NCBI RefSeq assembly: GCF_902706095.1
Contig: NZ_CACSJP010000001.1
Span: 372,001-436,000 of the forward strand
DNA length: 64,000 nucleotides
Source of the DNA: Rhizobium sp. 18065
Lineage (GTDB): Bacteria; Pseudomonadota; Alphaproteobacteria; Rhizobiales; Rhizobiaceae
Direction: 5' to 3'
In this document: piece after piece, positions 63,996-64,000 of the stretch
How the letters are laid out: every line of letters starts with the position of its first letter
Position numbering within the stretch: position 1 is the stretch's first letter
Position numbers and translations under genes: made by a program
The notes under the pieces: generated by a model
What the model saw: the letters and a program-made list of their open reading frames with translations, nothing else
Told to the model about the DNA's origin: nothing
Database searches by the model: none

Positions 63996-64000
63996 TCCGC

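Noticed and set aside
1..64000. Insertion sequences, prophage, CRISPR array, or a restriction or defence island
   Set aside because: No transposase, integrase, Cas, nuclease-methylase or repeat-spacer pattern was recognised anywhere in the window.

Overview
The window reads as ordinary chromosome of a Rhizobiaceae alphaproteobacterium (Rhizobium/Agrobacterium/Sinorhizobium type). It is GC-rich and densely coded. The gene order matches, from memory, the Sinorhizobium meliloti chromosome blocks murJ-trpS, fur/mur-miaB-phoH-lnt-metK, def-fmt-truA-dapE-dapD, argB-engB-yidC-rnpA-rpmH, and frcBCAK with divergent frcR. I see no transposase, phage gene, integrase, CRISPR array or rRNA. One tRNA gene (Arg, ACG anticodon) is present.

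Layout. 1-3.4 kb: end of murJ, an M15 peptidase, a VOC protein, trpS, a universal stress protein. 3.5-12.6 kb: co-directional housekeeping run nfu, tsaB, rimI, fur/mur, plsC, miaB, phoH, ybeY, corC-like, lnt. 12.8-17.2 kb: XRE regulator, metK, trmB, then DUF1150 and hsp20 facing a nucleoside hydrolase. 17.3-25.5 kb: a transmembrane chemoreceptor (McpX-like), ribokinase, rmuC, and two tandem soluble globin-coupled chemoreceptors of identical length. 25.5-34.2 kb: def, fmt, truA, a membrane protein, dapE, dapD, a LOG protein, an EF-hand protein, a HAD nucleotidase and an EamA transporter. 34.2-41.4 kb: leftward argB, engB, EamA, yidC, rnpA, rpmH, interrupted by a rightward ECF sigma / anti-sigma / fasciclin module. 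41.7-45.7 kb: orphan sensor kinase, tRNA-Arg, a Ser/Cys-type proline racemase family enzyme and a Crp/Fnr regulator. 45.7-51.3 kb: the frc sugar uptake locus with a sugar mutarotase. 51.5-55.8 kb: a four-gene signalling cassette (receiver, periplasmic protein, hybrid kinase with Hpt, HD-GYP regulator). 55.9-64 kb: pyrC, VOC, DUF3096, pyrE, fructokinase, pgi, fadD and a PRC-barrel protein.

Functional links. The frc transporter, the mutarotase, fructokinase and Pgi together could form a fructose import and entry route; a shared palindromic motif before frk and pgi suggests one LacI-type repressor for both. fadD carries a palindrome resembling LiuR (MerR family) sites. hsp20 has a textbook RpoH promoter. 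metK has a 22-bp near-perfect palindrome. The strongest candidates for less-described biology are the signalling cassette at 51.5-55.8 kb, the ECF sigma/fasciclin module, the tandem globin chemoreceptors, and the shared operators. Gene functions rest on motif recognition and recalled synteny; no database search was run.
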